In this document: in pieces, positions 1-7,299 of the stretch | Position numbering within the stretch: position 1 is the first letter of the stretch | How the letters are laid out: each line of letters starts with the position of its first letter | NCBI GenBank assembly: GCA_021796315.1 | Contig: JAJYOH010000083.1 | Span: forward strand, 1 to 14,880 | DNA length: 14,880 bases | Direction of reading: 5' to 3' | Source of the DNA: Chloroflexota bacterium | Lineage (GTDB): Bacteria > Chloroflexota > Anaerolineae > Anaerolineales > Villigracilaceae | The notes under the pieces: generated by a model | The model's input: the letters and a program-made list of their open reading frames with translations, nothing else | Told to the model about the DNA's origin: nothing | Database searches by the model: none | Program-made: the position numbers and the translations under genes

Positions 1-1170
1 GAGGCCGGTCTGGTAGTAGCTGTTCATATACCCATATTCAAGGACGCGCTCGCTTTCATCGCCATGCACATTCAAATGCTTTTCGAGCACGATCTTGCCC
101 TGAGTGAGAGTGCCGGTCTTGTCGGTGCACAACACATCTGCCGCGCCGAAATTCTGGATAGCGTTCAGACGCTTGACAATTACTTTTTTGCGCGCCATTG
201 CCAGAGCGCCATTAGATAGGTTAACGGTCACGATCATCGGCAGCATCTCAGGCGTCAACCCAACCGCCACTGCCATAGCAAACAGGAAGGCTTCCAACCA
301 ATTGTGCTTGCTCAACCCATTGATCAGGAAAACGGCGGGAACCATCACGGCAATAAAACGAATCATCAACCAGGTGAATTTATTAACGCCTTTATCAAAA
401 CTGGTGAGTTCGCGCTGTCCCACAATGCTGGCAGCCAACGAACCAAAATAGGTTTTATCTCCGGTGTGGACAACCACGGCGGATGCAGTTCCGCTTTCGA
501 CATTTGACCCGAGGAAGCAGATGTTCGGCAACTCGAGCGGATTTCGAATCTCTCCGGACGTTGGGGCTGCTTTCTTCTCAACGGGCATTGACTCGCCTGT
601 GAGCGCCGCCTGGTTAATGAACAAATCCTTGGCGGTTAGCACGTGCACGTCGGCAGGCACCATGTCCCCAGCTGCCAGGCGGATGATGTCGCCCGGTATC
701 AGCATCTTGAGCGGGACTTCTACATCTTTGCCATCGCGTACCACAGTGGCGGTGGTGTTGACCATGGCCTTGAGTTTTTCCGCGGCGTTATCAGCGCGCA
801 TCTCTTGATAGAAACGCAGTACGATGCCGAGTAAAACCATTACGAAAATAACAATCGTTGCGCGCAGGTCACCGGTTAAATAAGAAAGTACACCCAGCGC
901 TGTCAGCAAAATGACCAGTGGATTCTTGATGTTATCCCACAGTCGCATCAGCGGCGATTGGCGCTTTTCACGCGCGATCGCATTCAACCCGTCGCGTTTG
1001 AGGCGGGCCTCGGCTTCCGCCGCGCTCAAGCCGCTTGACTGCGACTCGAGTTCCTTCAAAACGGCATCCGATTCTTTGCGCGCCATTTCCAATAAGTAAT
1101 CGGAGATATTTGGCTTATTGCCGCCAGTGAGATTTCCTGCAGTGCTCAACGTGTTTTTCGGCAGGCCCAT
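1..1170 (-). CDS. Magnesium-translocating P-type ATPase (MgtA/MgtB type), C-terminal part outside the window
   Basis: Membrane pump that couples ATP hydrolysis to cation uptake, most likely Mg2+. The first 390 residues are visible; full family members have about 850-900, so the rest of the P and N domains and the later membrane segments lie beyond the left edge. Visible motifs are the actuator-domain TGES at about residues 191-194, the M4 signature LTPEMLPMIVT with prolines near 307 and 311, and the phosphorylation motif DKTGTLT with Asp near 350. The PEMLP form of the M4 motif and the closing stretch MNSYYQTGL are typical of MgtA/MgtB rather than of Ca2+, Cu+ or K+ pumps. The ATG at 1170 is chosen because GGAG sits 6 nt upstream; another ATG at 1174 is out of frame. 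It is the last gene of a minus-strand row and is separated from the 128-residue gene by 79 nt that hold a hairpin. Confidence 0.93.
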   Translation of the reverse strand, partial: MGLPKNTLSTAGNLTGGNKPNISDYLLEMARKESDAVLKELESQSSGLSAAEAEARLKRDGLNAIAREKRQSPLMRLWDNIKNPLVILLTALGVLSYLTGDLRATIVIFVMVLLGIVLRFYQEMRADNAAEKLKAMVNTTATVVRDGKDVEVPLKMLIPGDIIRLAAGDMVPADVHVLTAKDLFINQAALTGESMPVEKKAAPTSGEIRNPLELPNICFLGSNVESGTASAVVVHTGDKTYFGSLAASIVGQRELTSFDKGVNKFTWLMIRFIAVMVPAVFLINGLSKHNWLEAFLFAMAVAVGLTPEMLPMIVTVNLSNGALAMARKKVIVKRLNAIQNFGAADVLCTDKTGTLTQGKIVLEKHLNVHGDESERVLEYGYMNSYYQTGL

Positions 1171-1192
1171 TCATTTCTCCGCAAATAACATT

Positions 1193-1222
1193 CCTGCCGC
1201 AGGATTGCAATTCAGCGGCAGG
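1193..1222 (-). terminator. GC-rich hairpin between the 128-residue gene and the Mg2+ ATPase
   Basis: CCTGCCGC (1193-1200) and GCGGCAGG (1215-1222) form a perfect 8-bp stem with a 14-nt loop containing TTGCAA. A competing shorter palindrome, CCTGC-C-GCAGG, lies at 1193-1203. Read on the minus strand the stem is followed by AATGTTATTTGC, which is only mildly U-rich, so it is a poor intrinsic terminator. It may attenuate or process the message before the ATPase, or end it partially. Read on the plus strand it is followed by TGGTTTTC, but no plus-strand gene needs it. Confidence 0.4.
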
Positions 1223-1249
1223 TGGTTTTCATTAATTGTATAACAAGAT

Positions 1250-1636
1250 TTAAGCCGGAAAACGCTCTCGAACTTTTGCTGTAATTTGGCGATCCGTCAT
1301 CTTGTCTACGGTTTCAATGGCAAGGATGTGTGCTTTGAGACCTTCGCTCTCAAGACGTTTTTCGAGCTCGCCTTTGGCCTCACCCGGCCCAAAGATTTGG
1401 ATGGAGTCTGCATCGCGAATCATAGCAATAACTTGATCGTAGTAGCTGTTGAGATGGTTTCCAAATTGACGATCTCGCACATCCTCTGATGAGCCTTCTT
1501 GTGAGCCATTACCACCCGTAAAATGGACGTGTTTTTCCGTGCCAGATGTAATTTTCTTTATTTCTTCGCCTGCATCAGTAACAAGCACAACAATGGCTTT
1601 CCGATGATCAATCCACAAACCCGCTTGCTTTTTCAT
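1250..1636 (-). CDS. Conserved hypothetical protein, 128 residues, possibly related to release-factor/Dom34-like domains
   Basis: A small soluble protein with no signal peptide or membrane segment. It opens with a hydrophobic strand containing WIDHRKA (residues 8-14), then has a charged, glycine-rich middle (about 30-55), a helical part with NHLNSYYDQVI (60-70), the stretch IFGPGEAKGELEKRL (81-95), and near the C-terminus ETVDKMTDRQ (108-117). The layout of an early strand with a polar turn, followed by a Gly-rich 'FGPGEAKGEL' turn and helix, recalls the compact eRF1/Dom34-type domains seen in bacterial release-factor-like proteins. This is inference from the pattern, and I do not know an experimentally defined function. 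The start is supported by AAGGA 8 nt upstream of the ATG. The gene sits 47 nt after the RNase gene, so an RNA- or ribosome-related role would fit its neighbour. Confidence 0.85.
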   Translation of the reverse strand: MKKQAGLWIDHRKAIVVLVTDAGEEIKKITSGTEKHVHFTGGNGSQEGSSEDVRDRQFGNHLNSYYDQVIAMIRDADSIQIFGPGEAKGELEKRLESEGLKAHILAIETVDKMTDRQITAKVRERFPA

Positions 1637-1683
1637 GGGTTTTATCCTTTTCTATTTTGAAAACGGATGCATACATTTCCGCA

Positions 1684-3168
1684 TCAATGTTTTGATGAGT
1701 TGACTCTCTTGAAATCGATAAATCCCTGCTGAACGTCAACAGATGTTAACTTCACGCGCAGCCGGTTGCCGACATCCAGCCCCTCGAATCCATCCACCAG
1801 CTTGCCTTCAACAGGGAGGCTGAGAAGCCGGACCCATGTCCCTTTCTCGGAAGCGCCTGTGACAATCGAATCAAATTGCTCTCCGATTCTCGATTCAAGC
1901 AGAAGCGCGGCTGCGGATTTGCCAACTTGCCGTTCGACTTTGTTCGCAGCATCTTCTGCTTCGGTGCAATGAGCTGCCAGAACATCCAGTTCATCTTTGT
2001 TGTAGGGTGCAGGTTTCCCATCCATGACCGCCTTCAACAAACGCTGCGTCAACAGGTCGGGGTAGCGGCGATTGGGAGCGGTCGAGTGAGCATAGTCTTT
2101 GATCGCCAGACCAAAGTGACCCGGTACTTCCCCATCAGGAAGTTCCGCAATATATTCGCCTGCGCCTAAAAGCTTGATCACGGCCAAAGATAAATCTGGG
2201 AAGCGCAGTGGATCCACAGCTTTTTGCTTGACCAGAAACTCCTCCAGCGCTTTTGAATCCGGCACCTCCGGAAGCCTGAACTTGTGGTCCGCGGCGATTT
2301 CGACGATCCGCTCCCAGCGTTTTGGCGTGCGTACCACCCGGCGGATCGAAGGGAATTTGTTAGCCGAAAGATAGCGTGCGGTCACGCCGTTGGCCGCGAT
2401 CATGAAATCTTCGATGATCTCCTTGGCGCGGTTCTTTTCCTCTATTTCGAGAGACCGAATTTGATCGCCGTCGAATACCGGTTTGGCCTCAATGGTTTCC
2501 AGACTAAGCGCCCCATGGATATGCCGGAAATTTTTCATGCTTTGGGCTATCCGATCCTGCAGTTGCAGATTCTCAGCCAAACCTTGAACGGCAGCAATCT
2601 CTTGGGGAATGTCGCCTTTCTTTTCCAACCATGCGGCTACACTGTTATAGGCCAGTTTCGCATGATTACGCACCCAGGCTCTGTAGATTTTCGAATCTTC
2701 AAGCGATCCATCGGCGCCGACTACCATTTCAACAACAATGGAAAGACGATCCTCGTTGAAATTCAAGGATGTAATGTCGGTGGAAACCTTTTCCGGCAGC
2801 ATCGGGAATATCTCGGCGGCGGTATAAACCGAGGTGGTGTTATTGCGCGCGTGTTGGTCAATCGCTGATCCATTTACGATGGAAGAGTCCACGTCTGCTA
2901 TAGCAACGAGGATCTTTACCTTTTCTGATGGCAATGCCTCGGCAACGGTAAGCTGATCTAGGTCCCGCGAGTCGTCGTTGTCAATGGAGGCCCACAGAAG
3001 ATTCCGCATATCGCGAACGGTCTTGCTGTCGATTGTCGTTGGTATCTGAAGCCGTCCAAGTTCAGCAAGCGCTTCGCTGGAAAAATCAGGCAGTAAGCCT
3101 CGCTTGAGCATCGCCCTGTGGGCAATGCTCTGTAAGATGACGCGATGGTTTTGATCATTTGCATTCAT
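1684..3168 (-). CDS. RNase II/RNase R family (RNB domain) exoribonuclease, short form
   Basis: A predicted 3'-5' exoribonuclease acting in the cytoplasm on single-stranded RNA. At 494 residues it is shorter than E. coli RNase II (about 640) or RNase R (about 800): the RNB domain begins close to the N-terminus, so the usual cold-shock domains are missing. The metal-binding motif is SIDNDDSRDLDQ (61-72), giving Asp63, Asp69 and Asp71; the fourth position, Asp in RNase II/R, is Gln72. The second RNB signature AHSTAPNRRYPDL is at 360-372. Residues about 430-490 (GTWVRLLSLPVEGKLVDGF and on) look like a C-terminal S1/OB fold. AGGA lies 6 nt before the ATG. The gene follows the site-2 protease gene by 29 nt and precedes the 128-residue gene by 47 nt, which suggests one transcript. 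Activity despite Gln72 is uncertain, although I believe a branch of the family normally has DLDQ here. Confidence 0.93.
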   Translation of the reverse strand: MNANDQNHRVILQSIAHRAMLKRGLLPDFSSEALAELGRLQIPTTIDSKTVRDMRNLLWASIDNDDSRDLDQLTVAEALPSEKVKILVAIADVDSSIVNGSAIDQHARNNTTSVYTAAEIFPMLPEKVSTDITSLNFNEDRLSIVVEMVVGADGSLEDSKIYRAWVRNHAKLAYNSVAAWLEKKGDIPQEIAAVQGLAENLQLQDRIAQSMKNFRHIHGALSLETIEAKPVFDGDQIRSLEIEEKNRAKEIIEDFMIAANGVTARYLSANKFPSIRRVVRTPKRWERIVEIAADHKFRLPEVPDSKALEEFLVKQKAVDPLRFPDLSLAVIKLLGAGEYIAELPDGEVPGHFGLAIKDYAHSTAPNRRYPDLLTQRLLKAVMDGKPAPYNKDELDVLAAHCTEAEDAANKVERQVGKSAAALLLESRIGEQFDSIVTGASEKGTWVRLLSLPVEGKLVDGFEGLDVGNRLRVKLTSVDVQQGFIDFKRVNSSKH

Positions 3169-3197
3169 AAGAAATCCTGCTCATTTCTCGCCGGAAT

Positions 3198-4319
3198 TTA
3201 ATGGCGGCTGAACTCACTCACAGTGCGTAAAAAGCCGATCACATCGTCCCGGCCCAGCACACCTAGAATCTGATCGCCCTGCATCACGGGCAATTGGTTG
3301 ACACCGTCCCGATCCATTTCCCCGAGAGCATCCACCAGTTCCGCCTCAGGCCGTATCCATTTCATTTTTGCAACCGGTATCATCACCTGGGCAGCAGTTG
3401 TAGTTGACCAATCAGAGGATGGAATGGCTCTGACATTATGCAGCGTCAGCAGGCCGGCAACCCGGTCATCCTGTTTGACCACCAAACTGCGCTGGCCGTT
3501 CCCCAGAATGTGCTGATTGATCAGTTGCTCCAAAGTAGTATTGGGCAAAATCGCGGCATAGTCGCGACGCATTGTGTCCGCTACATGATGGCCCTCCAAC
3601 AGGCCATGGATCGTTTGCTGGTGGATCTGTGAAGACGCGGCCGTTTCCAGGAACCAACCGATAAAGGCAATCCATAAGCCATTGCCGAAATTGCCGCTGA
3701 ACATCTGCCAGACTCCCAGGATGATGAATAGGTATGCAATAAATCGACCCACGTTCGCGGCGATAAGAGTAGCCCGATGAAAATTATGTGTGGCTCCCCA
3801 GATAATGGCCCTGAAGACTCGACCGCCATCCAACGGGAACCCCGGAATCAAGTTGAAGAGTCCCAGCGTGCCGTTGATATATGCCAGATACTTTGCGATG
3901 GCCAGCAACGGTGCGAGCGCGCTGACCACGGGTTGCAACACACCAAAGAGAATGGCCAAAGCAAAACTCGTAATCGGGCCGGCAATGGCGATCCAGAATT
4001 CTGCGATGGCGCTGGGTGGTTCGGCTCCGATTTGGGCAATGCCGCCGAATATGAAGAGCGTAATACTGCGTACTGGAATCTTATAGCGCAAGGCCACCAC
4101 TGAATGCCCCAGCTCATGCAACAGCACACTGACAAACAATAAGATGACCGTCACCGCGCCTACGATCCAATACTGTGTCACGGGCCAGTTTTTAAATTCA
4201 GCCGGAAAGTAACTGGTAGCTAACGACCAGGTGAGCAAGGCAAAAATTAAAAACCAGGAATAATCCAATCCGACCGGAATTCCGAGAATGCGTCCCAGGG
4301 AAATTGCGCTTCGGTTCAT
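3198..4319 (-). CDS. Site-2 protease (M50 family) with two CBS domains
   Basis: An intramembrane zinc metalloprotease of the SpoIVFB/Rip3 type. The 373 residues hold several membrane segments (about 15-35, 50-72, 110-140, 185-225), the zinc motif HELGH at 68-72, and the second motif NLIPGFPLDGGR at 156-167, in which Asp164 is the third zinc ligand. Residues about 243-299 and 311-366 form a pair of CBS domains, which commonly bind adenine nucleotides and here probably gate the protease by energy state. Family members cut membrane-bound regulators within the bilayer; the target cannot be read from this window, since no anti-sigma factor is present. The ATG at 4319 is preferred because AGGA lies 10 nt upstream and the protein then begins MNRSAISLGRILGIP, as usual for this family. 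A GTG at 4340 would add seven residues but has no ribosome binding site. It follows the radical SAM gene by 38 nt. Confidence 0.94.
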   Translation of the reverse strand: MNRSAISLGRILGIPVGLDYSWFLIFALLTWSLATSYFPAEFKNWPVTQYWIVGAVTVILLFVSVLLHELGHSVVALRYKIPVRSITLFIFGGIAQIGAEPPSAIAEFWIAIAGPITSFALAILFGVLQPVVSALAPLLAIAKYLAYINGTLGLFNLIPGFPLDGGRVFRAIIWGATHNFHRATLIAANVGRFIAYLFIILGVWQMFSGNFGNGLWIAFIGWFLETAASSQIHQQTIHGLLEGHHVADTMRRDYAAILPNTTLEQLINQHILGNGQRSLVVKQDDRVAGLLTLHNVRAIPSSDWSTTTAAQVMIPVAKMKWIRPEAELVDALGEMDRDGVNQLPVMQGDQILGVLGRDDVIGFLRTVSEFSRH

Positions 4320-4357
4320 ATTCGATCCATCCTCTCGCACTTATATTGGCAGGAAAA

Positions 4358-5851
4358 TCAACCGACATGCAGTTCGATCACCTGACGGAAATGGAAACCG
4401 TAGATGGCGAATGTGATCGCCAGCGGGAATAGGCGTGGACGCCGGAACAAAGTCCAGAAAAAGAGCCGCCAGTATTGGACGCGTTCGGCGCCGCGGATGC
4501 CCAGTTGGTAAATAGACCGCCACAGAGCCAAAATATATTGCGGTTCCAAATGGATTCTGATTTTGGGCGGCTGGTACTCATGAAGGAATGTCAAAACGCG
4601 CTCGTAATAGAATTGTGGCGCATAGATCTGCTCAAGAATTTTACGATAGCCTTCTCTCAGCGGCTCCAATCCCATCCTAGGGATGATGTTGGTCGAGCCA
4701 TCCACGTTATCGCCTGAAAATTCATTTATCAGACGACCTTCTTTTTGCATGCGCTTATACAGCCGAGTTCCTAATGGAGCTTGCAGTAACCCAACCATAG
4801 CCGTCACAATGCCGCTCTTCTGAATGAAGTCAATCTGCTGTTGGAAGATCGAGGGAGAATCATTGTCGAACCCGACAATGAAACCACCCTGCACCTGGAG
4901 ACCTGCGCGCTGGAGTTGCTTGACGCTCTCCACCAGATCGCGGCCTTTATTTTGGTTCTTACTGCATTCGGCCAGGCTGTCTTCATTCGGCGTCTCGATG
5001 CCGACAAAGACCGTGTCGAACCCGGCTTGTGTCATCAGGTCCATCAGTTCGGGATCATCGGCCAGGTTGATGGACGCTTCGGTGCTGAACGGCATCCCAG
5101 CTTTCCCTTTCCGCCATTCGACCAAGGCGGGCAGGACTTCGGACTTGATCTGTTTCTTGTTACCGATAAAGTTGTCGTCCACGAAGAAGAGGCTCTTGCG
5201 CCAGCCCAGCGCGTAGAGACTGTCCAACTCGGCAATGATCTGCGCGGCGGTCTTGGTGCGCGGACGATGTCCCAGCAACGCGGTCACGTTGCAGAAGTCG
5301 CAATTGAACGGACAGCCGCGCGAAAACTGTATACTGATCGTGTCGTAATATTTGAGATTCGCCAGCCGCCAAAGCGGGACCGGGGTTTGGTGGATATCGG
5401 GAAATTCCGCAGACGAGTAAACGCGTCCAGCCTGACCCGCTAACAGGTCCCGCACGAACGGCGCGAGCGTCTCCTCCGCCTCGTTCAAGACGAAGTGATC
5501 CACGTCCGGGAATTGTTCGTGTTCCATCGTGAAGAGCGGACCGCCCGCCACCACTTTCGCTCCGGCTGTTTTACAGCGTTCGATGACCGCCTGCGCTGAT
5601 TCGCGCTGTACGATCATAGCGCTGACGAAAACATAATCGGCCCATGCCAGGTCTTCATCCGTGAGGCTGGTCACATTTAGATCAACCAGCCGTTTTTCCC
5701 AATCAGAAGGCAGCATGGCCGCAACGGTCAGCAGACCTAATGGAGGCGCACCAGCCTTCTTCCGGATAAATTTAAGCGCGTGTTTGAAACTCCAAAAGGT
5801 GTCGGGAAATTCAGGATAAACAAGCAGGATCTTTAAGAGATTCTCCTTCAT
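4358..5851 (-). CDS. B12-binding radical SAM protein with a DUF4070-type C-terminus
   Basis: A 497-residue enzyme predicted to use cobalamin, S-adenosylmethionine and a [4Fe-4S] cluster. The N-terminal part (about 5-145), opening with ILLVYPEFPDTFWSFKHAL, is the Rossmann-like B12-binding domain. The cluster motif is CPFNCDFC at 180-187 (Cys180, Cys184, Cys187), inside a radical SAM barrel of about 170-380. The C-terminal third (about 385-490), rich in aromatic and basic residues, matches the architecture of the DUF4070 group that includes the hopanoid C-2 methylase HpnP. Methylation of a lipid or another unactivated carbon is therefore possible, but the substrate is not shown and no hopanoid genes are nearby. 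The ATG at 5851 has AAGGAG 5 nt upstream. It is the first intact gene of the row leading to the site-2 protease, and a degraded membrane-protein gene lies just upstream. Confidence 0.92.
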   Translation of the reverse strand: MKENLLKILLVYPEFPDTFWSFKHALKFIRKKAGAPPLGLLTVAAMLPSDWEKRLVDLNVTSLTDEDLAWADYVFVSAMIVQRESAQAVIERCKTAGAKVVAGGPLFTMEHEQFPDVDHFVLNEAEETLAPFVRDLLAGQAGRVYSSAEFPDIHQTPVPLWRLANLKYYDTISIQFSRGCPFNCDFCNVTALLGHRPRTKTAAQIIAELDSLYALGWRKSLFFVDDNFIGNKKQIKSEVLPALVEWRKGKAGMPFSTEASINLADDPELMDLMTQAGFDTVFVGIETPNEDSLAECSKNQNKGRDLVESVKQLQRAGLQVQGGFIVGFDNDSPSIFQQQIDFIQKSGIVTAMVGLLQAPLGTRLYKRMQKEGRLINEFSGDNVDGSTNIIPRMGLEPLREGYRKILEQIYAPQFYYERVLTFLHEYQPPKIRIHLEPQYILALWRSIYQLGIRGAERVQYWRLFFWTLFRRPRLFPLAITFAIYGFHFRQVIELHVG

Positions 5852-5872
5852 ACATGCTCCTTCCGAAAGCGA

Positions 5873-6019
5873 CTACGCTCTCCTTCCACTTATCAGACGT
5901 AATAGGATGACGAATATTACCGCTCCGACGAACGCAACCAGGATGGATTGCAGGTTGATGCCAGTCATCGGGTCGCCCATGTGGAAGAAATAGGAAGCAA
6001 TCCAGGAAAGTATTCCCTT
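5873..6019 (-). pseudogene. C-terminal remnant of a GlsB/YeaQ/YmgE (transglycosylase-associated) membrane protein
   Basis: The minus-strand frame from 6019 to the TAG at 5873-5875 encodes 48 residues and is closed upstream by a TGA at 6020-6022. Its end, from MGDPMTGINLQSILVAFVGA to the basic tail ISGRRA, matches the last membrane segment of the small GlsB/YeaQ family, where a 'TGxNLxSILVAxIGAVILL' stretch is typical. The N-terminal two thirds of that family (a first membrane helix and a Gly-rich loop) are not found in the 70 bases upstream, so the gene appears truncated. An internal ATG at 5980 could give a 35-residue single-helix peptide, but I see no good ribosome binding site for it. It ends 22 nt before the radical SAM start. 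Confidence 0.55.
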
Positions 6020-6088
6020 TCAAATCTCCATTTCTTTTTATGGCGTTTTTCTATTTTGGTCATGCGCTTGGCATTGCGTATGACCACA

Positions 6089-6289
6089 TTATCTAGTGTT
6101 TCTTTGCATTTTACTCGATCCAGCCGAGGGATTCATGCCGCCTCGGTTGAGTGGGGTGCCCTTGTCTTTCACCAGTGACTGCACCGTCGAGTGTTCGGTG
6201 GAATGCATATTGGAAGAGTTACTGATATCGGTACTGGAAAACGATCTTGATTTTTTAGGCTTGCGTTTGCTGACGCCTTTGCGTCCCAT
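6089..6289 (-). CDS. Small basic Ser/Lys-rich protein, 66 residues, function unknown
   Basis: The protein begins MGRKGVSKRKPKKSRSFSST, is strongly basic at the N-terminus and polar throughout, and ends with LNRGGMNPSAGSSKMQRNTR. It has no hydrophobic core and is probably disordered or nucleic-acid binding; that is inference. The case for a real gene is a very good ribosome binding site, AGGAG, 6 nt before the ATG at 6287-6289, and a composition unlike a shadow frame. I have an impression of similar short 'MGxKGVSKRK' proteins in Chloroflexota but cannot name a family. It lies in the gap between the sugar importer and the radical SAM row, on the same strand as both, with the GlsB-like remnant directly downstream. 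Confidence 0.6.
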   Translation of the reverse strand: MGRKGVSKRKPKKSRSFSSTDISNSSNMHSTEHSTVQSLVKDKGTPLNRGGMNPSAGSSKMQRNTR

Positions 6290-6363
6290 GTTTTTCTCCT
6301 AACTGATAATGTTTTCCGATGGTTGGTTGGGTTTTTCTTTGCCGAGTGTAATGGCATTTTGAA

Positions 6364-6421
6364 CCTGCGTGTAAAGCAAACTTGTGAAGTTGTAAGGCTT
6401 GCGAAATGTCTTACACGCAGG
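6364..6421 (-). terminator. Perfect 11-bp inverted repeat after the ABC importer, possible terminator or structured RNA
   Basis: CCTGCGTGTAA (6364-6374) pairs perfectly with TTACACGCAGG (6411-6421). The 36-nt loop holds a second hairpin, AACTT-GTG-AAGTT, at 6379-6391. The element starts 42 nt past the stop codon of the last permease gene on the minus strand, the usual place for an operon-end structure. It is not followed by a U-tract in either direction, so a simple intrinsic terminator is doubtful. It could protect the 3' end of the message, act with Rho, or be a nested RNA fold of another kind. Confidence 0.5.
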
Positions 6422-6462
6422 GCCGCGGGTATCGCCAATACACGGCCTGGGAAGCGCAAATA

Positions 6463-7299
6463 CTACTTCAAGCCAGAATGCAGGAAACTGTCGATAAACT
6501 GGCGCTGGAAGATCAAGAACAGTACCAGCAGTGGTCCAACCACAATTACTGTGCCGGCTGTGACCAGCGGCCACTGCGCCCCGATCTCGCCCAGCTGGGT
6601 AAGTACTGCCAGACCGACCGTCAGTGGGCGGCTGTTGGTGCTATTGGTTACTATGAGGGGCCACAGAAAATCATTCCAGTGAAAACTGATCGAAGATAAT
6701 GCAAAAGCAACCAGTGCCGGGCGCGCAGGCGGAATATAAACATACCATAAGGTTTGCAGCCAGTTGGCGCCATCCATGCGGGCGGCATCATCCAGGTCCT
6801 GTGGGATCGTCTTGAAGGTCTGGCGCATTAAGAAGGTGCCAAATGCCGAACCAAAGAATGGCAGCATGACTGCCAGCAATGTGTCGAATAATCCCAGATT
6901 GCGGATGGTGGTGTAGTTTGGCACGATCAAGGCACTTGAAGGGACCATTAGCTGCAACATAATCAAAAAAAATAGGATGTTCTGGCCGCGGAACGTAAAG
7001 CGGGCGAAGGCATATCCTGCCAGGCAAATCGTCACTAATTGAAAGGCGAGGATGCCAAGCACAATCAGTATGGTGTTGACATAGTATTTTGCAAAGGGGG
7101 CAATATCGAGCGCCTGGAAATAGTTGGACAAGGTCGGCTGGCTGCTCCACCACAAGTTGCTGGCGCTCAGCGGCTCATTGGGTGAATGGAACGACACAGC
7201 CAATGTCCACAGGATGGGGACGGTCCAGGCCAGGGCGATAACGCCCAGGGCTAGCAGTCCGGCGGTGTTGAAGGCAGAGTGTAGGCGGCTTCTATTCAT
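6463..7299 (-). CDS. Sugar ABC transporter permease, MalG/UgpE type (CUT1 family)
   Basis: Inner-membrane permease of 278 residues, a normal length for the MalG class, with six predicted membrane segments starting at about residue 12. The cytoplasmic EAA loop that docks on the ATPase is visible as DAARMDGANWLQTLWYVYIP in the second half, followed by PARPALVAF. The ATG at 7297-7299 overlaps the stop of the preceding permease gene by 8 bases (ATGAATAG), so translation is probably coupled. It forms the channel together with the MalF-like protein encoded at 7292-8206 and is fed by the lipoprotein encoded at 8220-9590. No ATPase gene is present in the operon, as is common for CUT1 systems that share an MsmX/UgpC-type ATPase encoded elsewhere. 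The substrate cannot be deduced from the permease. Confidence 0.95.
   Translation of the reverse strand: MNRSRLHSAFNTAGLLALGVIALAWTVPILWTLAVSFHSPNEPLSASNLWWSSQPTLSNYFQALDIAPFAKYYVNTILIVLGILAFQLVTICLAGYAFARFTFRGQNILFFLIMLQLMVPSSALIVPNYTTIRNLGLFDTLLAVMLPFFGSAFGTFLMRQTFKTIPQDLDDAARMDGANWLQTLWYVYIPPARPALVAFALSSISFHWNDFLWPLIVTNSTNSRPLTVGLAVLTQLGEIGAQWPLVTAGTVIVVGPLLVLFLIFQRQFIDSFLHSGLK

Noticed and set aside
1171..1249. Mg2+-sensing riboswitch (M-box or mgtA leader) before the ATPase
   Set aside because: Only 79 nt separate the two genes, too short for an M-box, and only a simple hairpin is visible.
2284..2868. 194-codon open frame on the plus strand
   Set aside because: It lies wholly inside the RNase gene on the opposite strand, whose RNB motifs are clear; the frame has no ribosome binding site and no family features.
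4841..5443. 200-codon open frame on the plus strand
   Set aside because: Antisense to the radical SAM gene, including its CPFNCDFC region; a shadow of biased codon use.
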